Below, in pieces: positions 7,973-15,111 of a stretch of 21,447 bases of DNA. The notes beneath the pieces were generated by a model. The model was not told the origin of the DNA, searched no databases, and worked only from the letters and a program-made list of their open reading frames with translations. This DNA is from JAPKZH01 sp964537875. GTDB lineage: Bacteria; Acidobacteriota; Aminicenantia; Aminicenantales; UBA4085. Each line of letters starts with the position of its first letter. Position 1 is the first letter of the stretch. The DNA is taken from assembly GCA_964537875.1 (NCBI GenBank), contig CAZIDN010000063.1, positions 1 through 21,447 of the forward strand. Reading direction: 5' to 3'. A program made the position numbers and the translations under genes.

Positions 7973-9163
7973 TTAGGAGAGATCCTTGTTAAAAACGGAG
8001 GGACCCTTGAGAATTCTGTGAAGAATGCGGAAGACGGGAGCTCTGGTCATGAGATCCAGGATGAGATCGCTTTGCCAGTCAAAATTCGCCTTTTCTTGGA
8101 TCAGCGGGATGATCCCATCCGTCTGGGCGAGCGCGAACAATTTCTCGACGTGGCTTTGGCTCATCCGGGCGTACAACTTTCTTGCATAATACCCGACCAG
8201 GATTTCTTTTCTCAGGGCGTGCTTCCACGAGCGTTCGTACTCGGCCAGCCTGGGCGCCTGGAAGGACCCCTGGTGATAGGCTTTGAGAATGACCTCGGCC
8301 GCGATTCGAGAACAGTGCAATCCGTAGTAGATCCCGCCGCCCGTGGTCGTCTTGACTTGGCCCGCAGCTTCCCCCAAGATCAGGACGCGTTCGCCGTAAG
8401 AGCGGGAGATCAGCCCCTGGGCGATCGCCTTCACCTTGAGGCCCTGGGACGGGAAAGACCGCTCGATCTCCGGATAGAACCGCCTCAAAAAGCTCCGGAA
8501 GCAGGTCCGCGGCTCGGCCTTCGTCACCAGCCCGATTTTGTCCCTATCCCCGGCGGGAACGGACCAGGCAAATCCTCCCGGCGCGATATCTTTCCCGATA
8601 AAGACCGTGGGAATATCCCCGTCGGCGGCCGGAATCTCGACCTGGACGCCCAGGAGAAAATCCTTCGGACATCCGAGTCCGGCTTTCTTATTTAAACGAT
8701 AATCATTGCCCGTGGCCAGGACGGCCATACGGGCGGATATTTTTTTTGGAGATTTGGCTGCCTTTTTGGCCGTGATCCGGACGGCCTCTCTGTCTATAAA
8801 AATACCGGAAACCCGGCATCCCAGCTCGATTTCGACGCCGGCCTTTTGCGCTTCCTTGGTCACATTCTGGTCAAACGTCCTTCGGTTAACGATGGCGGCA
8901 AACGCGGCCGGGTGCCTGTAGGTCAAGGTCTGGCCGGAGGACATTCGGACATTCACCGTTTGGATATCTCGGACGACGGAGTCGGCGGGGAGAGAAAATT
9001 CCCGGAAAAGCTCCTTGCCGACGATCCCGGTGCAAATGACGTCTGTTCCGATCTCCCCTTTTTTCTCCAAGACGACAACATGGAGGCCCTCGTCGGCCAG
9101 GAGTTTTGCGGCATAGAGGCCGCTGGGACCGGCGCCGATCACGGCCACATCATAAATGCTCAT
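7973..9163 (-). CDS. Geranylgeranyl-reductase-family FAD-dependent oxidoreductase
   Basis: 396 residues. The N-terminal Rossmann fold for FAD shows VIGAGPSGLYAA (8-19) with E33 at the end of the second strand. Then come VICTGIVGKELF (42-53), APGGFAWSVPAGDR (194-207), which is the PGG(F/Y)AW signature of the family, and ILGEAAGQVKTTTGGGIYYG (262-281), the second FAD-binding segment. Characterised members reduce isoprenoid double bonds in archaeal lipids, chlorophyll side chains or menaquinones. Others are of unknown substrate. Here it is the first gene after a promoter-like sequence and runs into the barrel and OPX genes, so a polyprenyl carrier or a lipid part of the polymer is a possible substrate; this is inference. 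ATG at 9163 lacks a strong Shine-Dalgarno. Family assignment is firm, substrate is not. Confidence 0.9.
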   Translation of the reverse strand: MSIYDVAVIGAGPSGLYAAKLLADEGLHVVVLEKKGEIGTDVICTGIVGKELFREFSLPADSVVRDIQTVNVRMSSGQTLTYRHPAAFAAIVNRRTFDQNVTKEAQKAGVEIELGCRVSGIFIDREAVRITAKKAAKSPKKISARMAVLATGNDYRLNKKAGLGCPKDFLLGVQVEIPAADGDIPTVFIGKDIAPGGFAWSVPAGDRDKIGLVTKAEPRTCFRSFLRRFYPEIERSFPSQGLKVKAIAQGLISRSYGERVLILGEAAGQVKTTTGGGIYYGLHCSRIAAEVILKAYHQGSFQAPRLAEYERSWKHALRKEILVGYYARKLYARMSQSHVEKLFALAQTDGIIPLIQEKANFDWQSDLILDLMTRAPVFRILHRILKGPSVFNKDLS

Positions 9164-9202
9164 CGTCTTTTAAGCCTGCCCATGTCATCAAAAATTTTTT
9201 TT

Positions 9203-9230
9203 ATTATATTCTTATTCCCGGCAAATTCAA
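9203..9230 (-). promoter_or_regulatory. Sigma70-like promoter for the export block
   Basis: On the minus strand TTGAAT (9230-9225, four of six to the -35 consensus) is followed after 16 nt by TATAAT (9208-9203, a perfect -10). A T-rich/A-rich tract lies just downstream. The ATG of the flavoprotein gene is about 40 bp from the -10 box, giving a short leader. It is the best promoter match I see in the window and implies that the flavoprotein-barrel-wza-wzc genes can be transcribed independently of the genes to the right. Confidence 0.6.
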
Positions 9231-9261
9231 GGTGCGTAAGAAGAACGTAAGCGCCGTTTTT

Positions 9262-9512
9262 GTGATTTTCTATCGGTGCCGGAATCGCCCCCCAGCCCCC
9301 TGGGGAACCAGTCCCGTCGGATACTCTCCTTTCCATGGAGCATTTAGCGATGAATTCATGGGAGGATGCTCCTTGGAGGGGCGGCAGGGCCGGCGGGTAT
9401 TCCCGCCGCCCGTTGGAGGGGGAACCTGCAAAAGGGTCCTCCTCCAAGAGTGTCCGGGGCCCCCCTCCACTATGGGGCCTCGGGGGCGATTTCGACACCT
9501 CTTTAAAATCAC
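9262..9512 (+). repeat. Repeat copy 2, full length (251 bp) with terminal inverted repeats
   Basis: The ends are GTGATTTT (9262) and AAAATCAC (9512). Inside them GGTGCCGGAATCGCCCCC at the left matches the complement of the right end at 16 of 18 positions, so the terminal inverted repeats extend about 35 bp with a short mismatched block. The interior is full of secondary structure: a concentric 44-bp palindrome (9333-9376), GGCGGG-TATT-CCCGCC (about 9397-9412) and a G-rich/C-rich hairpin around 9414-9449. No transposase frame is present. It looks like a non-autonomous, MITE-like element, or else a dispersed structured RNA. Near-identical interior sequence is present in copy 4. Confidence 0.85.
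9333..9376. repeat. 44-bp concentric palindrome inside repeat copy 2
   Basis: Outer arms CCATGGAGCAT (9333-9343) and ATGCTCCTTGG (9366-9376) pair with one mismatch in 11. The inner palindrome ATGAATTCAT (9350-9359) has exactly the same centre (between 9354 and 9355). The six bases between them on each side do not pair. This could form a cruciform or an RNA hairpin, or bind a dimeric protein. Confidence 0.6.
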
Positions 9513-9590
9513 ACATTTGGAGATGATTCAGAGAAGAACCCGCATCCTTTAAATCAAATCTCGTCCATTTCGCCTGGATTAAAAAGGCCT

Positions 9591-10244
9591 TTAAATCTTG
9601 GACTGGCGGGATTCCCACTTGCCCCGGAAGGTGATCCAGAAAGAGAGAACGATCAGCTTCATATCCAGCCAGAAGCTGCGCTTCTTGATGTAGACCAGGT
9701 CGGTCCGGAATTTTTTGCGCCGGGGCGTATCGCCGGGGAGATACACTTGGGTCAGGCCGGTCAGCCCAGGCCGCACCTCATGTCTCTCTTGGTAGCCCGG
9801 AATGTCCTCGATGTCCTTCGTCTCCGGATTTGCCCGGACCTCTTTCTCATGGGGTCTCAACGCCCGGGGGCCGACAAAGCTCATGTCGCCTCGCAGGATA
9901 TTGAGAAGCTGGGGCAGCTCATCCATCGCCGTGGCCCTCAGGATGCGGCCGACCTTCGTCACCCGGGGATCATTCTCGACCGCCTGGACCGGCCCCTTCT
10001 CTCTTTCGGCCTCCTTGATCATCGAGCGGAACTTGAATGCCTTGAAGATCCGGCCGCCTTTTCCCACGCGATCCTGCGGATAAAAAACGGGGCCCCTATC
10101 CTCGAGCCAGATGAGGAGCGCTATGAGAAGCCAGACAGGAGAGGACAGGACAATCCCCAGGGAAGAGATCACGATATCGAACGGCCGTTTCAGAAACAGC
10201 GCCCTCCACACGCCCGGCCTAGCGCTCGGTAAGCTTTTCGCCAA
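9591..10244 (-). CDS. Undecaprenyl-phosphate sugar phosphotransferase (initiating PGT)
   Basis: 217 residues, the size of the minimal monotopic phosphoglycosyl transferase (PglC/WcaJ C-terminal type) without the large N-terminal membrane domain of WbaP. Residues about 18-46 are basic then hydrophobic (LKRPFDIVISSLGIVLSSPVWLL), the re-entrant membrane helix. Catalytic Asp-Glu is D108-E109 in ATAMDELPQLLNIL; MSFVGPRALRPHE (121-133) and VRPGLTGLTQV (157-167) follow as in the family. It transfers a sugar-1-phosphate from a nucleotide sugar to undecaprenyl phosphate, the first step of repeat-unit assembly, on the cytoplasmic side. I accept the TTG start at 10244, inside the end of the epimerase gene, because AGGAGG lies 4 nt before it. 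A GTG at 10211 is the alternative. The sugar is not predictable. Confidence 0.94.
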   Translation of the reverse strand: MAKSLPSARPGVWRALFLKRPFDIVISSLGIVLSSPVWLLIALLIWLEDRGPVFYPQDRVGKGGRIFKAFKFRSMIKEAEREKGPVQAVENDPRVTKVGRILRATAMDELPQLLNILRGDMSFVGPRALRPHEKEVRANPETKDIEDIPGYQERHEVRPGLTGLTQVYLPGDTPRRKKFRTDLVYIKKRSFWLDMKLIVLSFWITFRGKWESRQSKI

Positions 10245-11235
10245 GGATCCTCCTCACGTCCTTCTTGTTTTTTATGGAGAAATACCAGTCGATCGTCCTA
10301 TGGAGCCCATCCACGAAGCTCACCCGTGGTTCCCAGCCGAGAAGTTTCCTGGCCAAAGAGTTATCGGCCACCCGGTTGAGCGGTCCCACGGGCATATCGG
10401 GAAGGAACTTGATTTTTGCCGCGCGGCCGGTGTAGCGCAGGGTTTCCAAGACGGCGTCAATGACCCGGATCCTTTCCCTAGTCCCGAGATTGACGGCCGT
10501 TCCGTCGTCGATGTTTTCTGCCGCCAGCACCGTGCCGCGAACGATATCCTCGACATACGTCCAATTGCGGATCTGGGTCCCGTCTCCCCAGACTTCGAAA
10601 GGATCCTGTCCGATGAACGCCCGGGCGATCATCGCCATCACGGCATGGTTTTCGACGCCCCGCGGGCCGTAGACCGTAAAATACCGGCAGGAGGCCGTTT
10701 TGATCTTGTATTCCTTGGCATAGGCCTTTAGCGTGAGCTCGGCCATGAGCTTGGCCCATCCGTAGAGGTTGTCGGCATCGTAGGGAGGGGCCACCTGGCC
10801 CTCGGTCAAAAAGATCTCTTCCTTGACATTGCCCTGGAGGAAATTGGGATAGACGCAGCCCGACGAAGCAAAGACGATCTTCTCGACTGCCGCTCTGCGG
10901 GCTTCAAAAAAAACCAGGCCGTCCAGGAAGAGGTTGGAGGCGGGGCCGGCCTGATGGAGATCCACATATCCTCTGCCGCCGTGATCTGCAGCCAGATGAA
11001 AGACGACCTGGATATCCCGGACCGCGTCCCGCGTCATCCCCGGCTCGCGCAGGTCGGCCTTGATGAACTCGAGGCGGCCTTGAGAAAGAGGCGCTTCGAT
11101 GTTATCCGTCCGGCCGCTGCTGAGGTCATCGACAACCCGAACCCGTGCTCCTTTGGCCAGGAGTAAATCCACCAAGTGAGAGCCTATGAACGAGGCTCCT
11201 CCAGTGACCAGCACCTTTTTGTCTTTCCATTCCAT
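10219..11235 (-). CDS. NAD-dependent nucleotide-sugar epimerase/dehydratase (extended SDR)
   Basis: 338 residues. Rossmann motif TGGASFIGSH (11-20), D36-D37 at the end of strand two for NAD, FHLAADHGGRGYV (79-91), FASSGCVYPNF (122-132) with the active-site serine, the YxxxK pair Y158-K162 in LYGWAKLMAE, and RYFTVYGPRG (184-193). The AADHGG and SSGCVYP stretches are reminiscent of GDP-mannose 3,5-epimerase, but UDP-glucose 4-epimerase or a related enzyme is equally possible. It is the only sugar-nucleotide enzyme in the window and is translationally overlapped with the initiating transferase (26 bp), so its product may well be the first sugar. ATG at 11235 has GAGGGA a few bases upstream. Repeat copy 3 ends 25 bp upstream of this start. 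Confidence 0.92.
   Translation of the reverse strand: MEWKDKKVLVTGGASFIGSHLVDLLLAKGARVRVVDDLSSGRTDNIEAPLSQGRLEFIKADLREPGMTRDAVRDIQVVFHLAADHGGRGYVDLHQAGPASNLFLDGLVFFEARRAAVEKIVFASSGCVYPNFLQGNVKEEIFLTEGQVAPPYDADNLYGWAKLMAELTLKAYAKEYKIKTASCRYFTVYGPRGVENHAVMAMIARAFIGQDPFEVWGDGTQIRNWTYVEDIVRGTVLAAENIDDGTAVNLGTRERIRVIDAVLETLRYTGRAAKIKFLPDMPVGPLNRVADNSLARKLLGWEPRVSFVDGLHRTIDWYFSIKNKKDVRRILGEKLTER
10249..10254 (-). promoter_or_regulatory. Shine-Dalgarno supporting the TTG start of the initiating transferase
   Basis: AGGAGG, within the 3' end of the epimerase gene, is 4 nt before TTG at 10244. The spacing is short but the match is perfect, and the GTG alternative at 10211 has no comparable site. Confidence 0.55.
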
Positions 11236-11260
11236 GGGCGTCCCTCACGAAAGTAAATAT

Positions 11261-11369
11261 GTGATTTTAAAGAGGTGTCGGAATCGCCCCCGAGGCCCCA
11301 TAGCGGAGGGGGGTCCCGGGACTGGTTCCCTAGGGGGCTGGGGGCGATTCCGGCACCGATAGAAAATCA
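11261..11369 (-). repeat. Repeat copy 3, internally deleted (109 bp)
   Basis: Same ends as copy 2 in the opposite orientation: GTGATTTT at 11261 and AAAATCA ending at 11369. The interior is shortened by about 142 bp, joining the left GGGAACCAGTCCCG to the right GGACCCCCCTCCGC. What is left is essentially the two terminal inverted repeats, which pair GGTGCCGGAATCGCCCCC with GGGGGCGATTCCGACACC at 17 of 18 positions. RNA of either strand would fold into one long hairpin. It lies between the GT4 gene (stop at 11394) and the epimerase, so operon transcripts probably run through it. No T run follows the hairpin on the transcribed strand. Confidence 0.85.
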
Positions 11370-11393
11370 AACGAACGGAGTTGCTTAGGTCCT

Positions 11394-12617
11394 TCACTGT
11401 GAATTGAATGGCATCGAGGAGATGATCTCCTCGAATGCCTTTAAAACACGTTCTCGGGAAAAATTTTCCAGGGCGAACGCTCGGCCTCTGGCGGCCATGG
11501 CAGCGCGAAGGTCCGGGGATCGTTTCAGGGCCAGGATCGCCTCCGCCATCCTTCGCGGATCCTCGGGCGGTGCCCAGACCCCGCAAGCCGTGGCCGTGAT
11601 GATTTTGAAAACCTCGGAATCTTCATTCACCAGGCCCAAGACAGGCCGCCCGGCGGCCATGAAATTGTAAAGCTTGGAAGGCACGGACAGCTGAGATTTT
11701 TCCGTATCCAAGGGCACGAGCAAAACATCCGCAGAAGCCAAGAGTTCGGGCAGATCCTGATAGGGCTGAAAGGGCAGGAATCGGACATTGGGCAGGCTGA
11801 GCCCGGCCGCTTTGGATTGCAGGTCATTTTTCTTCAGCCCCTCTCCGACGATGACGAAGACGATATCCGGATCATGCCGCAAAGCTCGAGCGGCCTCGAG
11901 AAGGCGGACAAGCGTGGCATAGCTGCTGATGCTGATCGTCCCGGAATACATCACGGCAAATTTGTCGTCCAAAGAAAATTTTTGGGAAACGGCGTTGGTT
12001 TTTGGGAGCGGTCTGAGCACATCCGTGTCCACCCAGTTGGGAAGGACCCTGATCTTCCGGGAGGGCACGCCTTTCGCTTCCAGATTTTTCTTGAACCCGT
12101 CGCTGATGACGATGATGTCTTCCGTGTGATCATAAATCCATTTCTCAAAGGCTTTGGCCATCTGAATAATAAAAGGATTCCTGAGGAGCCCGGACTCGAT
12201 GGACAGGTCGGGATGAATATCCTGGACGTTGAGCAGCACCTTGGCGCCCCGAAGCCGTCTGGCCAGCACTCCCGTCAGGCCCAGTTGAAGAGGCGGCAGC
12301 CTCAAAAACAAGAGGTCTTCCCGGCCCACGCTAAAAAGGTTGATAGTGGCCAGAGCCGTGAAGATCGACCAGGCGACAAGGCGGCCGATATAATGCGGCG
12401 TGAAATTGGTCAAAAAGCGCTTGACTCGGAACCCCTGCCTCGTCTCCCGGGCAAAGAGCTTTCCTTCATAGCCTCGATTGTGGGGAGGCCTGGGAATCGT
12501 GGTGATGATCTCGACATCATGGCCTGCCTGGGCCAGGTACGTCGCCAGCTCGTTCATGAGGATGGGCGCGCTGCCGAACTCGGGCAGAAAATACATGGTG
12601 TGGATCAGGATTTTCAT
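11394..12617 (-). CDS. Glycosyltransferase family 4, WbuB/WcaI-like
   Basis: 407 residues with the GT-B fold. The N-terminal domain begins MKILIHTMYFLPEFGSAP, followed by IPRPPHNRGYEGKLF, a glycine-rich acceptor-side start typical of WcaI/WbuB transferases. Other motifs are VQDIHPD (131-137), VLPNWVDTD (191-199), YSGTIS (224-229) and SVPSKLYNFMAAGRPVLG (311-328), where the usual EX7E pair is replaced by the SK-LYNF form common in this subgroup. It adds one sugar to the lipid-linked repeat unit at the cytoplasmic face. Related enzymes act on acetamido sugars, but the donor here is not predictable. Its ATG overlaps the stop of the Wzy gene as ATGA. Repeat copy 3 lies 24 bp after its stop. Confidence 0.92.
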   Translation of the reverse strand: MKILIHTMYFLPEFGSAPILMNELATYLAQAGHDVEIITTIPRPPHNRGYEGKLFARETRQGFRVKRFLTNFTPHYIGRLVAWSIFTALATINLFSVGREDLLFLRLPPLQLGLTGVLARRLRGAKVLLNVQDIHPDLSIESGLLRNPFIIQMAKAFEKWIYDHTEDIIVISDGFKKNLEAKGVPSRKIRVLPNWVDTDVLRPLPKTNAVSQKFSLDDKFAVMYSGTISISSYATLVRLLEAARALRHDPDIVFVIVGEGLKKNDLQSKAAGLSLPNVRFLPFQPYQDLPELLASADVLLVPLDTEKSQLSVPSKLYNFMAAGRPVLGLVNEDSEVFKIITATACGVWAPPEDPRRMAEAILALKRSPDLRAAMAARGRAFALENFSRERVLKAFEEIISSMPFNSQ

Positions 12618-13843
12618 GAAGTCTCCGGAAGAGAGCTGAGTGATTCCGGCGCCGTCTCCCCGGCTTCTTGGGCGACCAGGGCGATAAAAGCCATGGCCGG
12701 GACGATGAGCAATAGGTCGACGCCGTAAAAAGCGGCTGTGGATTCAAAGACGCTGCGCGCCGTCATATACCCGACAATCATGATCGATTCCATAACCAAG
12801 GCCTGGTCTGTTCCGGTCATGGCCTTGACCCGGGCAAAAAGCCCTGCTCTCACGACGACAAACCAGAAGCTCAAAAAAGCGGCCAAGAAAAACAAGGCTC
12901 CGACGAGGCCGGTTTGGATCATGGCGTGGAGATAAGAGTTGTGCATGTGCTCCGACTGAAGCATGATCCGGTCGGCATGAAAGCCCCAGCCGAGGAACGG
13001 CGAATCCTTGATCTGGGCGAGACCCCTTTCCCAGGTGGCTTCGCGGCCGCTCAAGAGGATCAGCCGGCTGAGGTTGCCGTGGACCCTCCATTTGATTCCG
13101 GAAACATAGATGGCGGCGGCGGCGGCCGGTCCGACAAAAACGAACCGCCAGTCGATCCCCCTCATCAAGACAAAAAGGGCGCTGGACACGGCCAAGCCCA
13201 AAAGCGCTGTCCGGGATTGAGTTTGGGTCAATAAGAATAAGGTGGGCAGCAGGAAAAGAAGCCAAAGCCATCGCCATTTTCTTGTCTGGGTGATCATCCG
13301 GACGGTCGAGACGATGATCACGACCAGGGCAAAACGTCCCGCCCCGTTCGTCAAAATACTGCCCACTCCCAAAGGCAGTCGGTATTGCTGGTTCAATGGC
13401 GTGTTTCCCCACCCCACCCGAAGAGACTGGGGAAGAAGGCTCGTCGTGATCAAGAAAAAAACGGCATAGTTGACATAGACCAGCTTCTTAACGCTGATCT
13501 TGGCTTCCGTCTGTTCAAAGGCGCACCATGTCACGAGAAGGGGGGAAAGATACAAACCCGCCCAATAGAGAGAGGTGCCTATCTCCAGGGACAAGAACAA
13601 CGATGTCAAGATGCCTGTCAGGCAGTAGGCGCCGAGGAACCTCATCGAGTTCCCTCGAAACAAATGCTTCGGCCGCCTGGCCAGAATCCACAGCAAGCAA
13701 AGAAAGATGGCCGCCAGAGGGAGAAAGGCGCGCACACCCTGGAAAAACATCAGCGGATCATCCAGGAACTTGGGAGAATCGATATACCATGGGGCGGAAA
13801 ACATCGCGCCCCAAACTAACAGCCACAAGAAGACCAGATACAT
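12614..13843 (-). CDS. O-antigen polymerase/ligase-family protein (second), probable Wzy
   Basis: 409 residues with about ten or more hydrophobic segments. Family motifs: TQTQSRTALLG (206-216), SGREATWERGL (265-275), PFLGWGFHAD (282-291) and the loop motif HMHNSYLHAMIQTGLVG (299-315). It lies in the middle of the glycosyltransferase block, the usual place for a repeat-unit polymerase, so Wzy is the best guess; it is clearly different from the 482-residue protein at 1821-3269. Start: ATG at 13843 shares one base with the upstream stop (TGATG); the GTG codon directly before it (13846) is an equally close alternative that adds one residue. Both ends are overlapped with GT4 genes, implying coupled translation. 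Confidence 0.9.
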   Translation of the reverse strand: MYLVFLWLLVWGAMFSAPWYIDSPKFLDDPLMFFQGVRAFLPLAAIFLCLLWILARRPKHLFRGNSMRFLGAYCLTGILTSLFLSLEIGTSLYWAGLYLSPLLVTWCAFEQTEAKISVKKLVYVNYAVFFLITTSLLPQSLRVGWGNTPLNQQYRLPLGVGSILTNGAGRFALVVIIVSTVRMITQTRKWRWLWLLFLLPTLFLLTQTQSRTALLGLAVSSALFVLMRGIDWRFVFVGPAAAAAIYVSGIKWRVHGNLSRLILLSGREATWERGLAQIKDSPFLGWGFHADRIMLQSEHMHNSYLHAMIQTGLVGALFFLAAFLSFWFVVVRAGLFARVKAMTGTDQALVMESIMIVGYMTARSVFESTAAFYGVDLLLIVPAMAFIALVAQEAGETAPESLSSLPETS

Positions 13844-15105
13844 CACGGACTCGATTCATCCATGTCCGGAGGAAGGGCTTCTCCATAGATATCAAAAAGC
13901 CTCTGGCCAAGCCGGTCCCAGAGATAGAATTCTCCGGCCCGTCTTCGGGCCGCCCGGCCCAGCCTGCTCCTCAAGCCTTCATCGAGACACAGCTTTTCCA
14001 TGGATTCGACCATATCCCGGACGACCTGTCCCGGATTTCGGGGCAAAATCTTAATGCCCCATTCCGGCCGGATATGAAAGCCCGGCCCTCCCGAATCCAG
14101 ACCGATGACCGGTTTTCCGGCGCTCATCGCTTCCACGACGACGGCCCCTCCCCCATCGCGGAGACTCGGGAAGAGAAAAATGTCGCATTGCTCCATCTTC
14201 CTGAAAAGCTCCGGCCGCGGCAGCCAAGGGATAAAGCGGACGTTGGATTGCATCCCTCTGGCCGCAACGAATTTTTTCAGCCGGATTTCCTCCGGGCCGC
14301 TCCCGACGATCTCCAAAACGGCCCGCGGGAATTTCCCCTTGAAGATTTCAAAGGCCCGGAGGCCGAGCCCCAGCCCTTTGATCGGATCCAGCCGCCCGGC
14401 AAACAAAATTCGGAAGCGTCCCTCGGGATGCAAACCGGGGCCGGACTCCTGACAAAAATCGTCCGGTGAAATTCCGTTCACGGGGAAAAAAAAGATGCTC
14501 CGGCTGTGCGGAAGGAGCTTCTGTTTCGTTTCCTGGTTGCAGACGAGGATCGCCGCCGCCCTTCGGGCGCCCCTCTTCCGGAAATAGTTATGTCGCCAAA
14601 ACCACTGTCCCAACATCCGGGCCCGCTCCAAAGCTCGGTTTTTGAAGTCCAGCTCCTTGAAAAGGCCGGGCGGAATCCGCTGGCCTCCTCCGACGGGTCC
14701 CCAGAGAAAAGGGATCGGCAAGAGGGCGCCGATAAAACTGGGCATCCAGTCGTTGTTAAAGGTGATTTGATGAAAGACATCGAAGCCGACCTTCCTGTGC
14801 ATCCTGCGGGCGAACCGGTAAGCTTGGATCTGCCAGAACAAATAATAGACGCGGAAACCGAAAAAATTCCTGAGAAGCCCGGAAAAGGCCTTGGGCAGAG
14901 AGAGATAGTGAAAGACGGCTTGCGCCGCTTCCCCATTTTTCTGCGCCCGTTCAATCGCTTCGAAATTATAGGCCCGGGTGATCACCCAAAGCCGGTGGCG
15001 GCGGCTGAGCTGCCGGACGAGATTCCAGCCAAGGATGGCCTCGCCGGGATAAGAATCTTCGGTGGCCAGGGGGTTGCAGGCATAGGCGGAGATCAAGACG
15101 TTCAT
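13843..15105 (-). CDS. Glycosyltransferase family 4
   Basis: 420 residues, GT-B fold. It opens MNVLISAYACNPLATEDSYPGE, resembling GT4 enzymes in which the glycine loop is preceded by a YACNP motif. FHQITFNNDWMPSF (111-124) and LWGPVGGGQRIP (134-145) are in the N-terminal domain. The C-terminal domain shows LFAGRLDPIKGLGLGLRAF (234-252) and SLRDGGGAVVVEAMSAGKP (314-332). In the donor-binding EX7E motif the first acid is D317, not Glu, and the second is E325. It adds a sugar to the growing repeat unit; donor and linkage unknown. It starts 6 bp after the upstream GT4 stop with GGTGA as a modest ribosome-binding site, and its stop overlaps the Wzy start. Confidence 0.91.
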   Translation of the reverse strand: MNVLISAYACNPLATEDSYPGEAILGWNLVRQLSRRHRLWVITRAYNFEAIERAQKNGEAAQAVFHYLSLPKAFSGLLRNFFGFRVYYLFWQIQAYRFARRMHRKVGFDVFHQITFNNDWMPSFIGALLPIPFLWGPVGGGQRIPPGLFKELDFKNRALERARMLGQWFWRHNYFRKRGARRAAAILVCNQETKQKLLPHSRSIFFFPVNGISPDDFCQESGPGLHPEGRFRILFAGRLDPIKGLGLGLRAFEIFKGKFPRAVLEIVGSGPEEIRLKKFVAARGMQSNVRFIPWLPRPELFRKMEQCDIFLFPSLRDGGGAVVVEAMSAGKPVIGLDSGGPGFHIRPEWGIKILPRNPGQVVRDMVESMEKLCLDEGLRSRLGRAARRRAGEFYLWDRLGQRLFDIYGEALPPDMDESSP

Positions 15106-15111
15106 GCGCGT

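Larger units (their letters stand above)
9164..9590. other. 427-bp intergenic region between transferase and flavoprotein genes
   Basis: No credible gene. In minus-strand order it holds about 78 bp after the transferase stop (9590-9513, no clear terminator), the full-length repeat copy (9512-9262), about 30 bp of linker and the promoter-like sequence (9230-9203) that should drive the flavoprotein and export genes. Short open frames across the repeat come from its base composition and look like rearranged repeat translations, not proteins. Confidence 0.7.

Noticed and set aside
6842..8695. 617-codon open frame on the plus strand
   Set aside because: It runs antisense across the barrel and the flavoprotein genes, both of which have clear family motifs or signal sequences. 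Its translation is low-complexity and charged, with no recognisable domain; it is a composition shadow.
9391..9412. GGCGGGTATTCCCGCC as an intrinsic terminator
   Set aside because: The stem is good, but no T run follows on either strand, and the hairpin is part of the repeat (also present in copy 4).
9160..9618. 152-codon minus-strand and 148-codon plus-strand frames across repeat copy 2
   Set aside because: Both translate repeat hairpins (YRCRNRP-type strings appear at several repeat copies). They overlap the promoter-like region and lack any ribosome-binding site or domain.
11245..11586. 113-codon minus-strand frame across repeat copy 3
   Set aside because: It overlaps the end of the GT4 gene in another frame and then translates the repeat; not a protein.
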